This document shows positions 32,813-40,875 of a DNA stretch of 46,270 nt, piece by piece. The notes below the pieces were generated by a model. That model searched no databases and was not told where the DNA came from. It worked only from the letters and a program-made list of their open reading frames with translations. Positions within the stretch are counted from its first letter, which is position 1. Every line of letters starts with the position of its first letter. Origin of the DNA: Streptomyces sp. AcH 505. GTDB lineage: Bacteria; Actinomycetota; Actinomycetes; Streptomycetales; Streptomycetaceae. Position numbers and translations under genes: made by a program. Where the stretch lies: contig NZ_JTIY01000001.1 in the NCBI RefSeq assembly GCF_000818175.1, positions 5,464,119 through 5,510,388 on the forward strand. Reading direction: 5' to 3'.

Positions 32813-33679
32813 TCAGCCGATGTGGAAGCTCTCGCCGTAGACCTTCCAGTCGAGCGGCGGGTCCAGATTCAGATTGCCCGCGTCGAGGAACACGCGCTGC
32901 GCGGTGTCCACCCGGCTGGTGTCCGAGTGCGCCTCCTCCTGCTTCATCGCCCAGACCCGGGCGTCCAGGAAGGCGTTGAGGTACGTGACCTCGTCACCGC
33001 CCTGCGCCGGCGTCTCGGCCTGGGCCAGCGCCCGCTCCCTGATGGAGCCGAAGCTGGTGTCGTCGCCGCCGTCGCCGTGCATCACGATGGCGTCGTAGTA
33101 GATGAACTGGCCGAGGGTGCCGAGCCCGTCCTGCTTGGCCCGGCTGACGGCCGGGTCGAAGTACACCCGGTCCCGCTCGTTGTTCTGCGCGGTCTGGAAC
33201 GCCGGGTCTTCGGCGGCCTGTTGCCACGCCTCGGGGAATCCGTCGAGACCTTCGTGCGAGTCCGTGCCGTCGACCTCGCGCAGCGCCGGCAGATAGGAGG
33301 CCAGCGGGTTGTCCGGCTCGTCCGCCGTGTACGCCTCGACCAGATCGAGCATGTCGCCGGTGCCCGAGCAGAAGCCGATGATGCCGGCGGTGTAGCCGCG
33401 GCCGTCGCCGATGTCCTCGATGTAGCTGTACTGAGCCTGCCAGTCCAGCGACGAGTTCTCGGCGCTGGAGACGAGCCGCATCGCGATGTCCTTCTTCGCG
33501 GGGTCGTCGAGGCCGGTCGCTGCTGCCGGGTTCGCTGCGGTCACAGCGGTGACGGTACCCGTCGGGACGGGCGCCGTGGCCGCCATCGCGGTGGCCGGGG
33601 CGGCGACCAGCGCGAGGCCGAGCGCGATGTGCGGGAGGAACCTGAGCCGACGTGCGGTGCTGCTGTGGGGGGTGTGCAC
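32813..33679 (-). CDS. csn: Secreted GH46 chitosanase
   Basis: A 288-residue endo-chitosanase that hydrolyses beta-1,4 links in chitosan by inversion. Signal peptide about 1-33 (MHTPHSSTARRLRFLPHIAL, then GLALVAAPATAMA). The GH46 domain starts at GLDDPAKK. E74 in SSAENSSLDW and D92 in EDIGDGRGYT are the acid and base, 18 residues apart as in the S. sp. N174 enzyme. RDRVYFDPAVSRAKQDGLG, GQFIYYDAIVMHG and DWKVYGESFHI are also conserved. The GTG at 33679 has GGAGG five bases upstream. It lies directly downstream of a second chitosanase on the same strand and has its own operator-like palindrome at 33721-33735. It interrupts the purine genes. Confidence 0.95.
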   Translation of the reverse strand: MHTPHSSTARRLRFLPHIALGLALVAAPATAMAATAPVPTGTVTAVTAANPAAATGLDDPAKKDIAMRLVSSAENSSLDWQAQYSYIEDIGDGRGYTAGIIGFCSGTGDMLDLVEAYTADEPDNPLASYLPALREVDGTDSHEGLDGFPEAWQQAAEDPAFQTAQNNERDRVYFDPAVSRAKQDGLGTLGQFIYYDAIVMHGDGGDDTSFGSIRERALAQAETPAQGGDEVTYLNAFLDARVWAMKQEEAHSDTSRVDTAQRVFLDAGNLNLDPPLDWKVYGESFHIG

Positions 33680-33718
33680 CTGTGCCTCCTGTGGGGGGAG
33701 TTGGGCTTCCGCTGTTCT

Positions 33719-33737
33719 GTTAGGAAGCTTTCCTACC
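33719..33737. promoter_or_regulatory. Palindrome upstream of secreted chitosanase (possible CsnR site)
   Basis: TAGGAAGCTTTCCTA (33721-33735) has perfect 6-bp arms and lies 42 bases upstream of the chitosanase start. Streptomyces chitosanase genes are known to be repressed by the ROK-family regulator CsnR at a palindrome of about this shape; I recall the TAGGAA/TTCCTA arms but cannot check them. No csnR gene is in the window. Confidence 0.6.
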
Positions 33738-33796
33738 AACTTTTGGAGACGGCGTACAGCTGTTCTACGTAAAGAGATGTGAATGAGCCGGTCGGC

Positions 33797-34606
33797 TCAG
33801 CGCTTGGCGATGTGGTAGCTGTCGCCGTAGACCTTCCAGCTGAGCGGGGTGTCGAGATCCAGATTGCCCTGCTTCAGGAAGACCCGCTGCGCCGTGTCGA
33901 TCCTGCTGGTGTCGGCGTGCGTCGGCTCGTGGCGGATCGCGTCGACCCGTACGTCCAGGAACGCGTTCAGATACGCCGTCTGGTCGCCGCCGTCGTGCGG
34001 GGTCCTGACCTTCTTCATGGCGCGCTCGCGCAGGGTGTTGAAGCCGACCGAGCCGGGGGAGTCCTCGGCGCCGTGCATCACGAACGCGTCGTAGTAGATG
34101 AACTGCCCCAGCGCGCCGAGCCCGTCGGCCTTCGCCTGGCCGACGGCCGGGTTGAAGTACTGCCGGTCCCGCTCGGCGTCCTGCGCGGCCCGCATCGCGG
34201 GATCCGCCGCCGCCTTCCGCCAGGCGCTGACGAAGGGATCGCCGAGACCTTCGTGCGAGTCGCTGCCCTTGACCGCGGTGAGTGCGGGGATGAACGGCTT
34301 CAGCGGGTTGTCGGGCTCGGCCTTCGTGTACCGCCGGACGACCTGGAGCAGATCGCCGCAGCCGGTGCAGAAGCCGATGATGCCCGCGGTGTAGCCGCGG
34401 TTGTCGTGGATGTCCTCGATGTAGCGGTACTGCGCCTGCCAGTCCAGCGACGAGTTCTCCGCGCTGGACACCAGCTGCATCGCGGTCTTCTTCTTCACCG
34501 GGTCGTCGAGCCCCACGGACGCGCCCGAGGCGGTGGTGCAGGCGGCGCACGCGGTGAGCGCCAGTGCGAACAGGAGGAGCAGCAAACGGCGGAGCGGGTG
34601 GATCAC
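33797..34606 (-). CDS. Lipoprotein GH46 chitosanase
   Basis: A 269-residue second chitosanase. The short signal peptide ends in a lipobox (LALTAC20), so it is predicted to be tethered to the outer face of the membrane. The catalytic pair is E50 (SSAENSSLDW) and D68 (EDIHDNRGYT). The rest, including RDRQYFNPAVGQAKADGLGA and GQFIYYDAFVMHG, matches the neighbouring chitosanase closely enough to suggest a tandem duplication followed by a change of signal peptide. The GTG at 34606 is used; no strong ribosome binding site is visible. Bases around the stop (33784-33799) form a near-palindrome TGAGCCGGTCGGCTCA. A membrane-bound form could protect the cell or trim oligomers for uptake; that is inference. 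Confidence 0.93.
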   Translation of the reverse strand: MIHPLRRLLLLLFALALTACAACTTASGASVGLDDPVKKKTAMQLVSSAENSSLDWQAQYRYIEDIHDNRGYTAGIIGFCTGCGDLLQVVRRYTKAEPDNPLKPFIPALTAVKGSDSHEGLGDPFVSAWRKAAADPAMRAAQDAERDRQYFNPAVGQAKADGLGALGQFIYYDAFVMHGAEDSPGSVGFNTLRERAMKKVRTPHDGGDQTAYLNAFLDVRVDAIRHEPTHADTSRIDTAQRVFLKQGNLDLDTPLSWKVYGDSYHIAKR

Positions 34607-34629
34607 GTGTCGTGCCTTTCGCGTGCCTA

Positions 34630-34663
34630 GGGCCTATCCGGCGGATCAGGGTCGGACAGGCCC
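34630..34663 (-). terminator. Hairpin between TIGR03086 gene and chitosanases
   Basis: GGGCCTATCCG (34630-34640) pairs with CGGACAGGCCC (34653-34663), with one G-T pair. On the minus strand it lies 135 bases after the TIGR03086 stop and just before the lipoprotein chitosanase, so it can end the former or sit in the leader of the latter. The rest of 34607-34797 shows no gene. Confidence 0.55.
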
Positions 34664-34797
34664 TCGCGCCGATCAGGCCACGAGCGTACGTGAGTAACCT
34701 ATGAACATCCGTTATGAGTGGTGGACGGAGAGTGAACTGTGTTACCCCGCCCCGCCGTCGGCCGACCCGACTCGATCCGCCCCGTCGCCCGTCGGCG

Positions 34798-35397
34798 TTA
34801 CGGCTTCCAGTCCGGCCTGCGGCCGCTCAGTCCGACGACGCGGTCCAGCAGCGGGGCGTCCGCCGGGACCTCGACCGGGGTGCCGAACAGGCTGTTCTTG
34901 TTCGGTCCCATCGCGTCGTCGGGGGTGAGCAGGGCGCGGGACGCCTGGAGCGTCGCCTCGTCGGGCGCGTACCCGAGCCCCGTGCTGCGTGCCACGTCCC
35001 AGCCGTGGATCAGCACTTCGTTGAGGGCGACCACCCCGGCGACCCCGGCCGGCAGATCCACGCCCCCGGCCCTGGTCGCGCCCTGCCAGGCGTCGGGCGA
35101 CTGCCAGGCCGCGGCCAGCTCGTAGAGCTGCCGCGCCAGCACGGCGCGCCAGTCGGCGCCGAGCACGGGCAGGACGTTCCCCGGCGTGTTGTCGGTCGTC
35201 GGCCCGAGGTCCTTCCGCGCGGCGTCCCGGAACGCGACGGTCAGCCCCAGGAGATGCGTCAGCACGTCCCGTAGGGCGTAGTCGGGACAGGGCGTGGGCC
35301 CGCCCAGCTGGTCGCCGGTGACGCCGTCGAGCAGCCCGGCGACCTCGTCGCACACGGGCTTCAGGTCGATCATGTCCGTATCGGTGTTCGTCTCCAT
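34798..35397 (-). CDS. TIGR03086 family metal-binding (DinB/maleylpyruvate isomerase-like) protein
   Basis: A 199-residue four-helix-bundle protein of the DinB/mycothiol-dependent maleylpyruvate isomerase superfamily, TIGR03086 branch. TPCPDYALRDVLTHLLGLTV supplies the first metal histidine and EVLIHGWDVARSTGL the second, in the expected H...HxxD layout. FGTPVEVPADAPLLDRVVGLSGRRPDW is the characteristic C-terminus. Many Actinobacteria have dozens of such proteins, and their substrates are mostly unknown. An internal ATG at 35373 (MIDLKPVCDEV) is an alternative start and aligns with the usual N-terminus. No link to the purine genes is evident. Confidence 0.85.
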   Translation of the reverse strand: METNTDTDMIDLKPVCDEVAGLLDGVTGDQLGGPTPCPDYALRDVLTHLLGLTVAFRDAARKDLGPTTDNTPGNVLPVLGADWRAVLARQLYELAAAWQSPDAWQGATRAGGVDLPAGVAGVVALNEVLIHGWDVARSTGLGYAPDEATLQASRALLTPDDAMGPNKNSLFGTPVEVPADAPLLDRVVGLSGRRPDWKP

Positions 35398-35432
35398 GCA
35401 GGGGTAGACCGGCGGAGCCGGCGAAACTCATC

Positions 35433-35473
35433 GCGAGGCTGCCCCGGTCCTGGCCGGACCGGGGCAGCCTCGC
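35433..35473 (-). terminator. Terminator after malate synthase
   Basis: A perfect 18-bp stem (35433-35450 with 35456-35473) closes a five-base loop. It begins 17 bases after the malate synthase stop on the minus strand and is among the most stable hairpins in the window. Confidence 0.88.
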
Positions 35474-35489
35474 TGAGCGCAGCGTCGGC

Positions 35490-37121
35490 TCAGCCGCGCA
35501 GTTGCTCGTACGCGGGGAGCGTGAGGAAGTCCGCGTAGTCCTCGTCGAGCGAGACCGTCAGCAGCAGGTCGTGCGCCTGCTGCCAGCGCCCGGCGGCGAA
35601 CGCCTCGTCGCCGACCTCGGCGCGGATCGCCGCGAGATCGGCGGCGGCGATCTCCCGGGCCAGCTCCGGGGTGGCCCGTACGGTCCGGCCCTCGTGGTCG
35701 AACTCCACCCCCGCGTTGATCCACTGCCAGATCTGCGAGCGGGAGATCTCGGCCGTCGCCGCGTCCTCCATCAGGTTGAAGATCGCGACGGCGCCCGAGC
35801 CGCGCAGCCAGGACTCGATGTAACGGATGCCGACCTGGACGGCGTTGACCAGCCCGTCGTACGTGGGTTTGGCGTCGAGCGAGTCGACGGCGATCAGATC
35901 GCCGGCCGCGACGGAGACGTCCTCGCGCAGCCGCTCCTTCTGGTTGGGCTTCGCGCCGAGGACCGCGTCGAACGAGGCCATGGCGATCGGGACGAGGTCC
36001 GGGTGGGCGACCCAGGAGCCGTCGAAGCCGTCGCCGGCCTCCCGGTCCTTGTCGGCCTTGACCTTCTCGAAGGCCACCTTGTTGACCTCGGCGTCGCGCC
36101 GGGACGGGATGAACGCCGCCATGCCGCCGATGGCGTGCGCCCCGCGCTTGTGGCAGGTGCGCACCAGCAGTTCGGTGTAGGCGCGCATGAACGGGGCGGT
36201 CATGGTGACCGCGTTGCGGTCCGGCAGGACGAACTTGGCGCCGCCGTCACGGAAGTTCTTGACGATCGAGAACAGGTAGTCCCAGCGGCCCGCGTTGAGC
36301 CCGGACGCGTGGTCGCGCAGCTCGTAGAGGATCTCCTCCATCTCGTACGCGGCGGTGATCGTCTCGATCAGCACGGTCGCGCGCACGGTGCCCTGCGGGA
36401 CGCCGATGTAGTCCTGGGCGAAGACGAAGATCTCGTTCCAGAGCCTGGCCTCCAGGTACGACTCGGTCTTCGGCAGGTAGAAGTACGGGCCCTTGCCGAG
36501 GTCGATCAGCCGCTTGGCGTTGTGGAAGAAGTACAGGCCGAAGTCGACCAGCGCGCCGGGCACGGCGACACCGTCCAACCGCAGGTGGCGCTCGTCGAGA
36601 TGCCAGCCGCGCGGGCGCATCACTGCGGTGGCGAGTTCACCGGCCGGCTTCAGGGCGTACGACTTGCCGGACGACGGGTCGGTGAAGTCGATCCTGCGCT
36701 CGTAGGCGTCGATCAGGTTGAGCTGCCCGGTGACCACGTTCTCCCAGGTGGGCGCCGAGGCGTCCTCGAAGTCCGCGAGCCAGATCCTCGCGCCCGAGTT
36801 GAGGGCGTTGATGGTCATCTTGCGGTCGGTCGGCCCGGTGATCTCCACCCGCCGGTCGTTGAGCGCGGCGGGTGCGGGGGCGACCCGCCAGCTGTCGTCG
36901 GCGCGGACGGCCGCGGTCTCGGGGCGGAAGTCGAGGCTCGACGTACGGGCGATCTCGGCCCGGCGCTCGACACGGCGTGCCAGCAGTTCGTCCCGGCGGG
37001 GCGTGAACCGCCGGTGCAGCTCGGCAAGGAAGGTGAGGGCCGCCTCGGAGAGAACCTCGTCCTGCCGTGGCAGGGGCTCGGTCGCGACGATGGCCAGCGG
37101 TGACGGCGCTGGTGCGGACAT
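35490..37121 (-). CDS. aceB: Malate synthase A
   Basis: A 543-residue enzyme that condenses glyoxylate with acetyl-CoA to malate. Family segments: TDRKMTINALNSGARIWLADFEDASAPTW, FFHNAKRLIDLGKGPYFYLPKTESYLEARLWNEIF, GTVRATVLIETITAAYEMEEILYELRDHASGLNAGRWDY (catalytic Arg and metal-binding Glu region), AHAIGGMAAFIPSRRD, GFDGSWVAHPDLV and MEDAATAEISRSQIWQW. The ATG at 37121 has AAGGAG upstream. In this setting it drains glyoxylate made from allantoin into the TCA cycle, in parallel with Gcl. Its promoter carries operator-like repeats related to those at gcl and katA. Confidence 0.96.
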   Translation of the reverse strand: MSAPAPSPLAIVATEPLPRQDEVLSEAALTFLAELHRRFTPRRDELLARRVERRAEIARTSSLDFRPETAAVRADDSWRVAPAPAALNDRRVEITGPTDRKMTINALNSGARIWLADFEDASAPTWENVVTGQLNLIDAYERRIDFTDPSSGKSYALKPAGELATAVMRPRGWHLDERHLRLDGVAVPGALVDFGLYFFHNAKRLIDLGKGPYFYLPKTESYLEARLWNEIFVFAQDYIGVPQGTVRATVLIETITAAYEMEEILYELRDHASGLNAGRWDYLFSIVKNFRDGGAKFVLPDRNAVTMTAPFMRAYTELLVRTCHKRGAHAIGGMAAFIPSRRDAEVNKVAFEKVKADKDREAGDGFDGSWVAHPDLVPIAMASFDAVLGAKPNQKERLREDVSVAAGDLIAVDSLDAKPTYDGLVNAVQVGIRYIESWLRGSGAVAIFNLMEDAATAEISRSQIWQWINAGVEFDHEGRTVRATPELAREIAAADLAAIRAEVGDEAFAAGRWQQAHDLLLTVSLDEDYADFLTLPAYEQLRG

Positions 37122-37245
37122 GAGTGGTCACTCCTTCGGCGAACGGTCCGTGCGGTCGGGCCGGCGGCTCGGACGGCACGGGGTGCCGGGGCGCCGGGGT
37201 CGGCCGTCGGCGCCGTCCGAGGTGTCGGGCGCTTCTGACCAGTGG

Positions 37246-37286
37246 ATAGTAGTTTCCTCATGGTGGAACTTCAATGGTTTGTTGAT
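37246..37286 (-). promoter_or_regulatory. Malate synthase promoter with operator in the spacer
   Basis: Read leftward, TTGAAG (37274-37269) and TACTAT (37251-37246) are 17 bases apart. An inverted repeat with TTCC/GGAA arms (37253-37269, centre 37261) fills the spacer between them. A second repeat resembling the katA/uraD element, ATCAACAAACCATTGAA (37286-37270), overlaps the -35 box. A protein on either site would block RNA polymerase. The start codon is 125 bases downstream. Nothing else is seen in 37122-37334. Confidence 0.72.
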
Positions 37287-37334
37287 GTCGAGATTCTCCG
37301 GGTCGAGGGAGTGTGGCGCTCGGTGCCAGCTCCC

Positions 37335-37964
37335 TCACTCATGGTGGTCCCGGTCGAGATGCCACAGATCTTCCTCCGTGTCGATGTCGAACGGCTCGGC
37401 GACATCCCCGCACTCGACGAGGACGATCTCGCTCTCCCTGGCCCGCAGATAGTCGCGTGCCCCGCGATCGCCCCGCGCATCCGCGGCGACGGCCGTCCAG
37501 CGGTTCGCACCGAACAGCACGGGATGGCCGCGCCGCCCGGCGTACGCGGCCGACACGAGCGAGTCCGGCGAGCGGTACGCCGCGACGACCCGGGCCACCG
37601 CCGCGGCGCCGATGCCCGGCTGGTCCACCAGCAGGACGACCGCCGCTCGCGCCCCCGTACCGGCGAGCGAGGCGAGCCCAGCGCGCAGCGACGAGCCCAT
37701 ACCGTCGGCCCAGTCCGGGTTGTCGAGCAGCACACTGCCGGGCAGTACGGCCCGCTCGCGCACCTCGTCGGCCGCCGCTCCCAGCACCACATGCACCGGG
37801 CCGCAGCCGCCCGCGCGCAGGGCGAGCGCGCCGTGCTCGACCAGCGGCCGGCCGCGGTGGGTCAGCAGTGCTTTGGGCCGGCCGCCCAGCCTGCGCCCGC
37901 CGCCGGCCGCCAGCAGCAGTCCTGCGACGGGTGCGGTGTGTTCCTCGGCGTTGTTCTCTGTCAT
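37335..37964 (-). CDS. MobA/MocA-like nucleotidyltransferase
   Basis: A 209-residue NTP-transferase-like protein. The N-terminal GLLLAAGGGRRLGGRPKALL is the nucleotide-binding signature. LLVDQPGI holds a metal-binding Asp, RRGHPVLFG is typical of molybdopterin cytidylyl/guanylyltransferases, and PFDIDTEEDL closes the domain. The family includes MocA, which makes the cytidylylated molybdenum cofactor used by xanthine dehydrogenase. That would fit a purine pathway, although no dehydrogenase genes are in the window. It lies 213 bases upstream of malate synthase on the same strand, but the malate synthase promoter lies between them. Confidence 0.85.
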   Translation of the reverse strand: MTENNAEEHTAPVAGLLLAAGGGRRLGGRPKALLTHRGRPLVEHGALALRAGGCGPVHVVLGAAADEVRERAVLPGSVLLDNPDWADGMGSSLRAGLASLAGTGARAAVVLLVDQPGIGAAAVARVVAAYRSPDSLVSAAYAGRRGHPVLFGANRWTAVAADARGDRGARDYLRARESEIVLVECGDVAEPFDIDTEEDLWHLDRDHHE

Positions 37965-38076
37965 GGGAACTGCCTATCGCATGGGCCCCCGGCCGGCCGT
38001 GAACTTCGGGCGCGAAGCGGGCAGGATATCCGCCCGCATTCCCGCCGTATTCGGTCCGCGGAGTGGCGCCGAACGC

Positions 38077-38112
38077 GCGCCAAGGGGTTAACTTGCCCGC
38101 GAACCTTGGCGC
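38077..38112. promoter_or_regulatory. Inverted repeat in the MobA-like / DUF5955 divergent region
   Basis: GCGCCAAGG (38077-38085) and CCTTGGCGC (38104-38112) are perfect 9-bp inverted arms around an 18-base A/T-richer centre that includes GTTAAC. It lies about 110 bases upstream of the MobA-like start and 65 bases upstream of the DUF5955 start. It could be an operator or a leader hairpin. Confidence 0.45.
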
Positions 38113-38178
38113 TTGACCACCGTCCGGGAGGTCGGGAAACGGGCACGGAAACGTGCGGAGCGAGGGGGAGACACTTTG

Positions 38179-38508
38179 TTGCGGAGCGTGGGGCAGACGC
38201 GGGTGACAGAGCAGGGGCGGGACCAGGGGCAGGACCCGGACGAGGATCCGAGAGTGGCGGGGCTGCGTGCCGCCATCGCCCGGCTCCGGCGTGAACTGGC
38301 CGGATATCCGGCCGAGTTCAAGGACAGGGCAATCGCGGAGGACGAGCTGGCCGCGCTCGCCGCGATGGTGGCGGGCGGCGCACCCGAGATCGGCCGGATG
38401 CGGCGCTCCCTGCTGCTGATCGTCGGCTCGACCGGTTCGGTCAGCGCGCTCACCCCGGCGCTGATGGGCGTACGGAACGCGGTCGAGCTGTTCGGCGGCC
38501 GGGCCTAG
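38179..38508 (+). CDS. DUF5955 family protein
   Basis: A small soluble protein of about 109 residues. Conserved core: VAGLRAAIARLRRELAGYPAEF, then KDRAIAEDELAALAAMVAGG and GAPEIGRMRRSLLLIVGSTGS. The first half is helical and arginine-rich; the last 25 residues are weakly hydrophobic. I recall this family in the same place, beside allR, in other Streptomyces, but its function is not known. The TTG at 38179 (or 38176) is preferred because GGGGGAG lies at 38164-38170; an upstream TTG at 38113 would add 22 residues but falls on the end of an inverted repeat and lacks a ribosome binding site. Confidence 0.7.
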   Translation: MRSVGQTRVTEQGRDQGQDPDEDPRVAGLRAAIARLRRELAGYPAEFKDRAIAEDELAALAAMVAGGAPEIGRMRRSLLLIVGSTGSVSALTPALMGVRNAVELFGGRA

Positions 38509-38543
38509 GTCCGGAGCGGGTCCGGGCCGGCTCGTCCCGGCTT

Positions 38544-39344
38544 CTAGGCCTGGGCGTTGCTGGTCAGTACGTCCGACAGGTCCCTGGCGACCTCCTGGAG
38601 CACCGGCACGATCCTTGCGGTGGCCGACTCGGTCAGCCGTCCCGCCGGGCCCGAGATGGAAATCGCCGCCGCCGTGGGGGAGTTGGGGATCGGTACCGCG
38701 AGGCAGCGGACACCGATCTCCTGCTCGTTGTCGTCCACCGCGTAGCCGGCCCCGCGCACCACCTCAAGGGCGCGCAGGAAGCCGTCCGGGGTGGTGATCG
38801 TCTTGTCGGTGGTGGCCGGCATGCCCGTACGGGCGAGCAGCGCCCTGACGTCGTCCGGCGGGATGTGGGCGAGCAGGGCCTTGCCGACTCCGGTGGAGTG
38901 CGGGAGGACCCGCCGGCCGACCTCGGTGAACATCCGCATCGAGTGCTTGGACGGCACCTGTGCGACGTAGACGATCTCGTCGCCGTCCAGCAGCGCCATG
39001 TTCGCGGTCTCGCCGGTCTCCTCGACCAGCCGGGCCAGATAGGGCCTGGCCCAGGTGCCGAGCAGCCGCGACGCCGACTCGCCGAGCCGGATCAGCCGCG
39101 GGCCGAGTGCGTACCGCCGGTTCGACTGCTGGCGTACGTAGCCGCAGACGACCAGCGTGCGCATGAGGCGGTGAATGGTGGGCAGCGGCAGACCGCTGCT
39201 GGCGGAGAGCTCGCTCAGACCGACCTCGCCGCCGGCGTCCGCCATCCGTTCGAGCAGGTCGAACGCGCGCTCAAGGGATTGGACGCCACCGCCGGCGGAG
39301 GCGGATTTCGCGGCGTCGGTGATGCTGGCGCTGGACGACGGCAC
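38544..39344 (-). CDS. allR: IclR family regulator of the allantoin/glyoxylate genes
   Basis: A 266-residue IclR-type regulator. Winged helix at about 20-85: [40 protein letters not shown]. The ligand-binding domain runs from about 95 to 260 ([70 protein letters not shown]). It is divergent from allantoinase. As established for S. coelicolor, AllR of this family and position represses allantoin and glyoxylate genes; allantoin or glyoxylate derivatives are natural inducer candidates. The start is taken as the GTG at 39344, which has a weak AAGGA upstream. The tandem TTCC/GGAA-type repeats in its promoter and at gcl and hyi are its likely targets. Confidence 0.9.
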   Translation of the reverse strand: MPSSSASITDAAKSASAGGGVQSLERAFDLLERMADAGGEVGLSELSASSGLPLPTIHRLMRTLVVCGYVRQQSNRRYALGPRLIRLGESASRLLGTWARPYLARLVEETGETANMALLDGDEIVYVAQVPSKHSMRMFTEVGRRVLPHSTGVGKALLAHIPPDDVRALLARTGMPATTDKTITTPDGFLRALEVVRGAGYAVDDNEQEIGVRCLAVPIPNSPTAAAISISGPAGRLTESATARIVPVLQEVARDLSDVLTSNAQA

Positions 39345-39407
39345 GTCAGGTGTCCTTTCGGGACGGGCTGGGCGAACAAACAGCCTACCGGTCCTGGGTA
39401 AAGATAC

Positions 39408-39445
39408 ATTCTGCTCAACGAAATAGTACTTTCGCTTGGTGGAAA
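39408..39445. promoter_or_regulatory. Tandem IclR-type operators between allR and allB
   Basis: ATTCTGCTCAACGAAAT (39408-39424) and CTTTCGCTTGGTGGAAA (39429-39445) have centres 21 bp apart, as at gcl and hyi. About 22 of 38 positions match the gcl block, including the linker AGTACTT. They lie about 65 bases upstream of allR and 90 bases upstream of allB, so they could control both and allow autoregulation of allR. Confidence 0.65.
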
Positions 39446-39463
39446 AAGCGATGGCAGTCGGTC

Positions 39464-39511
39464 TTGACGGACCGGAATCGAGGGGGAAGACTTCTTCAAC
39501 ACTTCGTTGAA
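39464..39511 (+). promoter_or_regulatory. allB promoter with TTCAAC/GTTGAA palindrome
   Basis: TTGACG (39464-39469) is a good -35 box; AAGACT (39487-39492) after 17 bases is a weak -10. Directly after it comes the perfect 6-bp-arm palindrome TTCAACACTTCGTTGAA (39495-39511), related to the katA and uraD elements. The GTG of allB is 22 bases further on. Confidence 0.65.
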
Positions 39512-39532
39512 TTTCAGAGAGGCAGGCCCCGC

Positions 39533-40873
39533 GTGCCCGATGTGAGCCTGGTGCTGCGCTCGACGCGCGTCGTCACCCCCGAGGGGACGCGCGCCGCCTC
39601 GGTCGCGGTCGCCGACGGACGGATCGCCGCCGTGCTGCCGTACGGATCCGACGTACCGCCCGGAGCGCGGCTTGAGGACGTCGGCGACGACGTCGTGCTT
39701 CCCGGGCTGGTCGACACCCATGTGCATGTGAACGACCCGGGCCGCACCGAGTGGGAAGGGTTCTGGACCGCCACCCGCGCCGCCGCCGCCGGCGGGATCA
39801 CCACCCTGCTGGACATGCCGCTCAACTCGCTGCCCCCGACGACGACGGCCGCCCATCTGCGCACCAAGCAGGACGTCGCGCGGCCGAAGGCCCATGTCGA
39901 CGTCGGCTTCTGGGGCGGCGCGGTGCCGGACAACGTCAAGGATCTGCGGCCCCTGTACGACGCGGGGGTCTTCGGCTTCAAGTGCTTCCTCTCGCCGTCC
40001 GGTGTCGAGGAGTTCCCCGAGCTCGACCAGGACCAACTCGCCCGCTCCCTCGCCGAGATCGCCGGCTTCGGCGGTCTGCTGATCGTGCACGCCGAGGACC
40101 CGCACGAGCTGGCCGGCGCACCGCAGCGCGGCGGCCCCGCGTACGCCGACTTCCTGGCGTCCCGGCCGCGCGGCGCGGAGAACGCGGCGATCACGCATCT
40201 GATCGCCCAGGCCAAACGGCTCGACGCGCGGGTGCACGTCCTGCATCTGTCCTCCTCCGACGCGCTGCCGCTGATCGCCGCGGCCAAAAGCGAAGGCGTG
40301 CGGATCACCGTCGAGTCCTGCCCGCACTTCCTCACCCTCACCGCCGAGGAAGTGCCGGACGGCGCGACGGAGTTCAAATGCTGCCCGCCGATCCGCGAGG
40401 CGGCCAACCAGGATCTGCTCTGGCAGGGACTGATCGACGGGACGATCGACTGCGTCGTCTCCGACCACTCGCCCTGCACCACCGACCTCAAGACCCCGGA
40501 CTTCGCCTCCGCCTGGGGCGGCATCTCCTCCCTCCAGCTCGGCCTGCCGGCCATCTGGACCGAGGCGCGCCGCCGCGGCCGCACCCTGGAGGACGTCGCC
40601 CGCTGGATGTCGACGGCCCCCGCGGCGCTCGCGGGACTCGCGGGCAAGGGAGCGATCGAGGCCGGCCGTGACGCCGACTTCGCCGTCGTCGCTCCTGACG
40701 CGACCTTCACCGTCGACCCGGCGGAACTGCACCACCGCAATCAGGTGACCGCCTACGCGGGCAGGACGCTCCACGGCGTCGTCCGATCGACCTGGCTGCG
40801 CGGCAGCCGGATCCTGATCGACGGCGCCCTCGTGGAACCGCCCGCAGGCCGACTGCTCGAAAGGAACAACTGA
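39533..40873 (+). CDS. allB: Allantoinase
   Basis: A 446-residue binuclear amidohydrolase that opens the hydantoin ring of allantoin to give allantoate. Metal ligands: H63-x-H65 ([17 protein letters not shown]), the carboxylated lysine K150 ([12 protein letters not shown]), H186 (IVHAEDP), a histidine in [12 protein letters not shown] and the aspartate in SDHSPCT. The segments match allantoinase rather than dihydroorotase or dihydropyrimidinase, notably [20 protein letters not shown] and CCPPIR. The GTG at 39533 is preferred: it follows GAGAGG, and any longer form would overlap the operator. The stop is only two bases before the allantoicase start, so the two form an operon. Confidence 0.95.
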   Translation: MPDVSLVLRSTRVVTPEGTRAASVAVADGRIAAVLPYGSDVPPGARLEDVGDDVVLPGLVDTHVHVNDPGRTEWEGFWTATRAAAAGGITTLLDMPLNSLPPTTTAAHLRTKQDVARPKAHVDVGFWGGAVPDNVKDLRPLYDAGVFGFKCFLSPSGVEEFPELDQDQLARSLAEIAGFGGLLIVHAEDPHELAGAPQRGGPAYADFLASRPRGAENAAITHLIAQAKRLDARVHVLHLSSSDALPLIAAAKSEGVRITVESCPHFLTLTAEEVPDGATEFKCCPPIREAANQDLLWQGLIDGTIDCVVSDHSPCTTDLKTPDFASAWGGISSLQLGLPAIWTEARRRGRTLEDVARWMSTAPAALAGLAGKGAIEAGRDADFAVVAPDATFTVDPAELHHRNQVTAYAGRTLHGVVRSTWLRGSRILIDGALVEPPAGRLLERNN

Positions 40874-40875
40874 CC

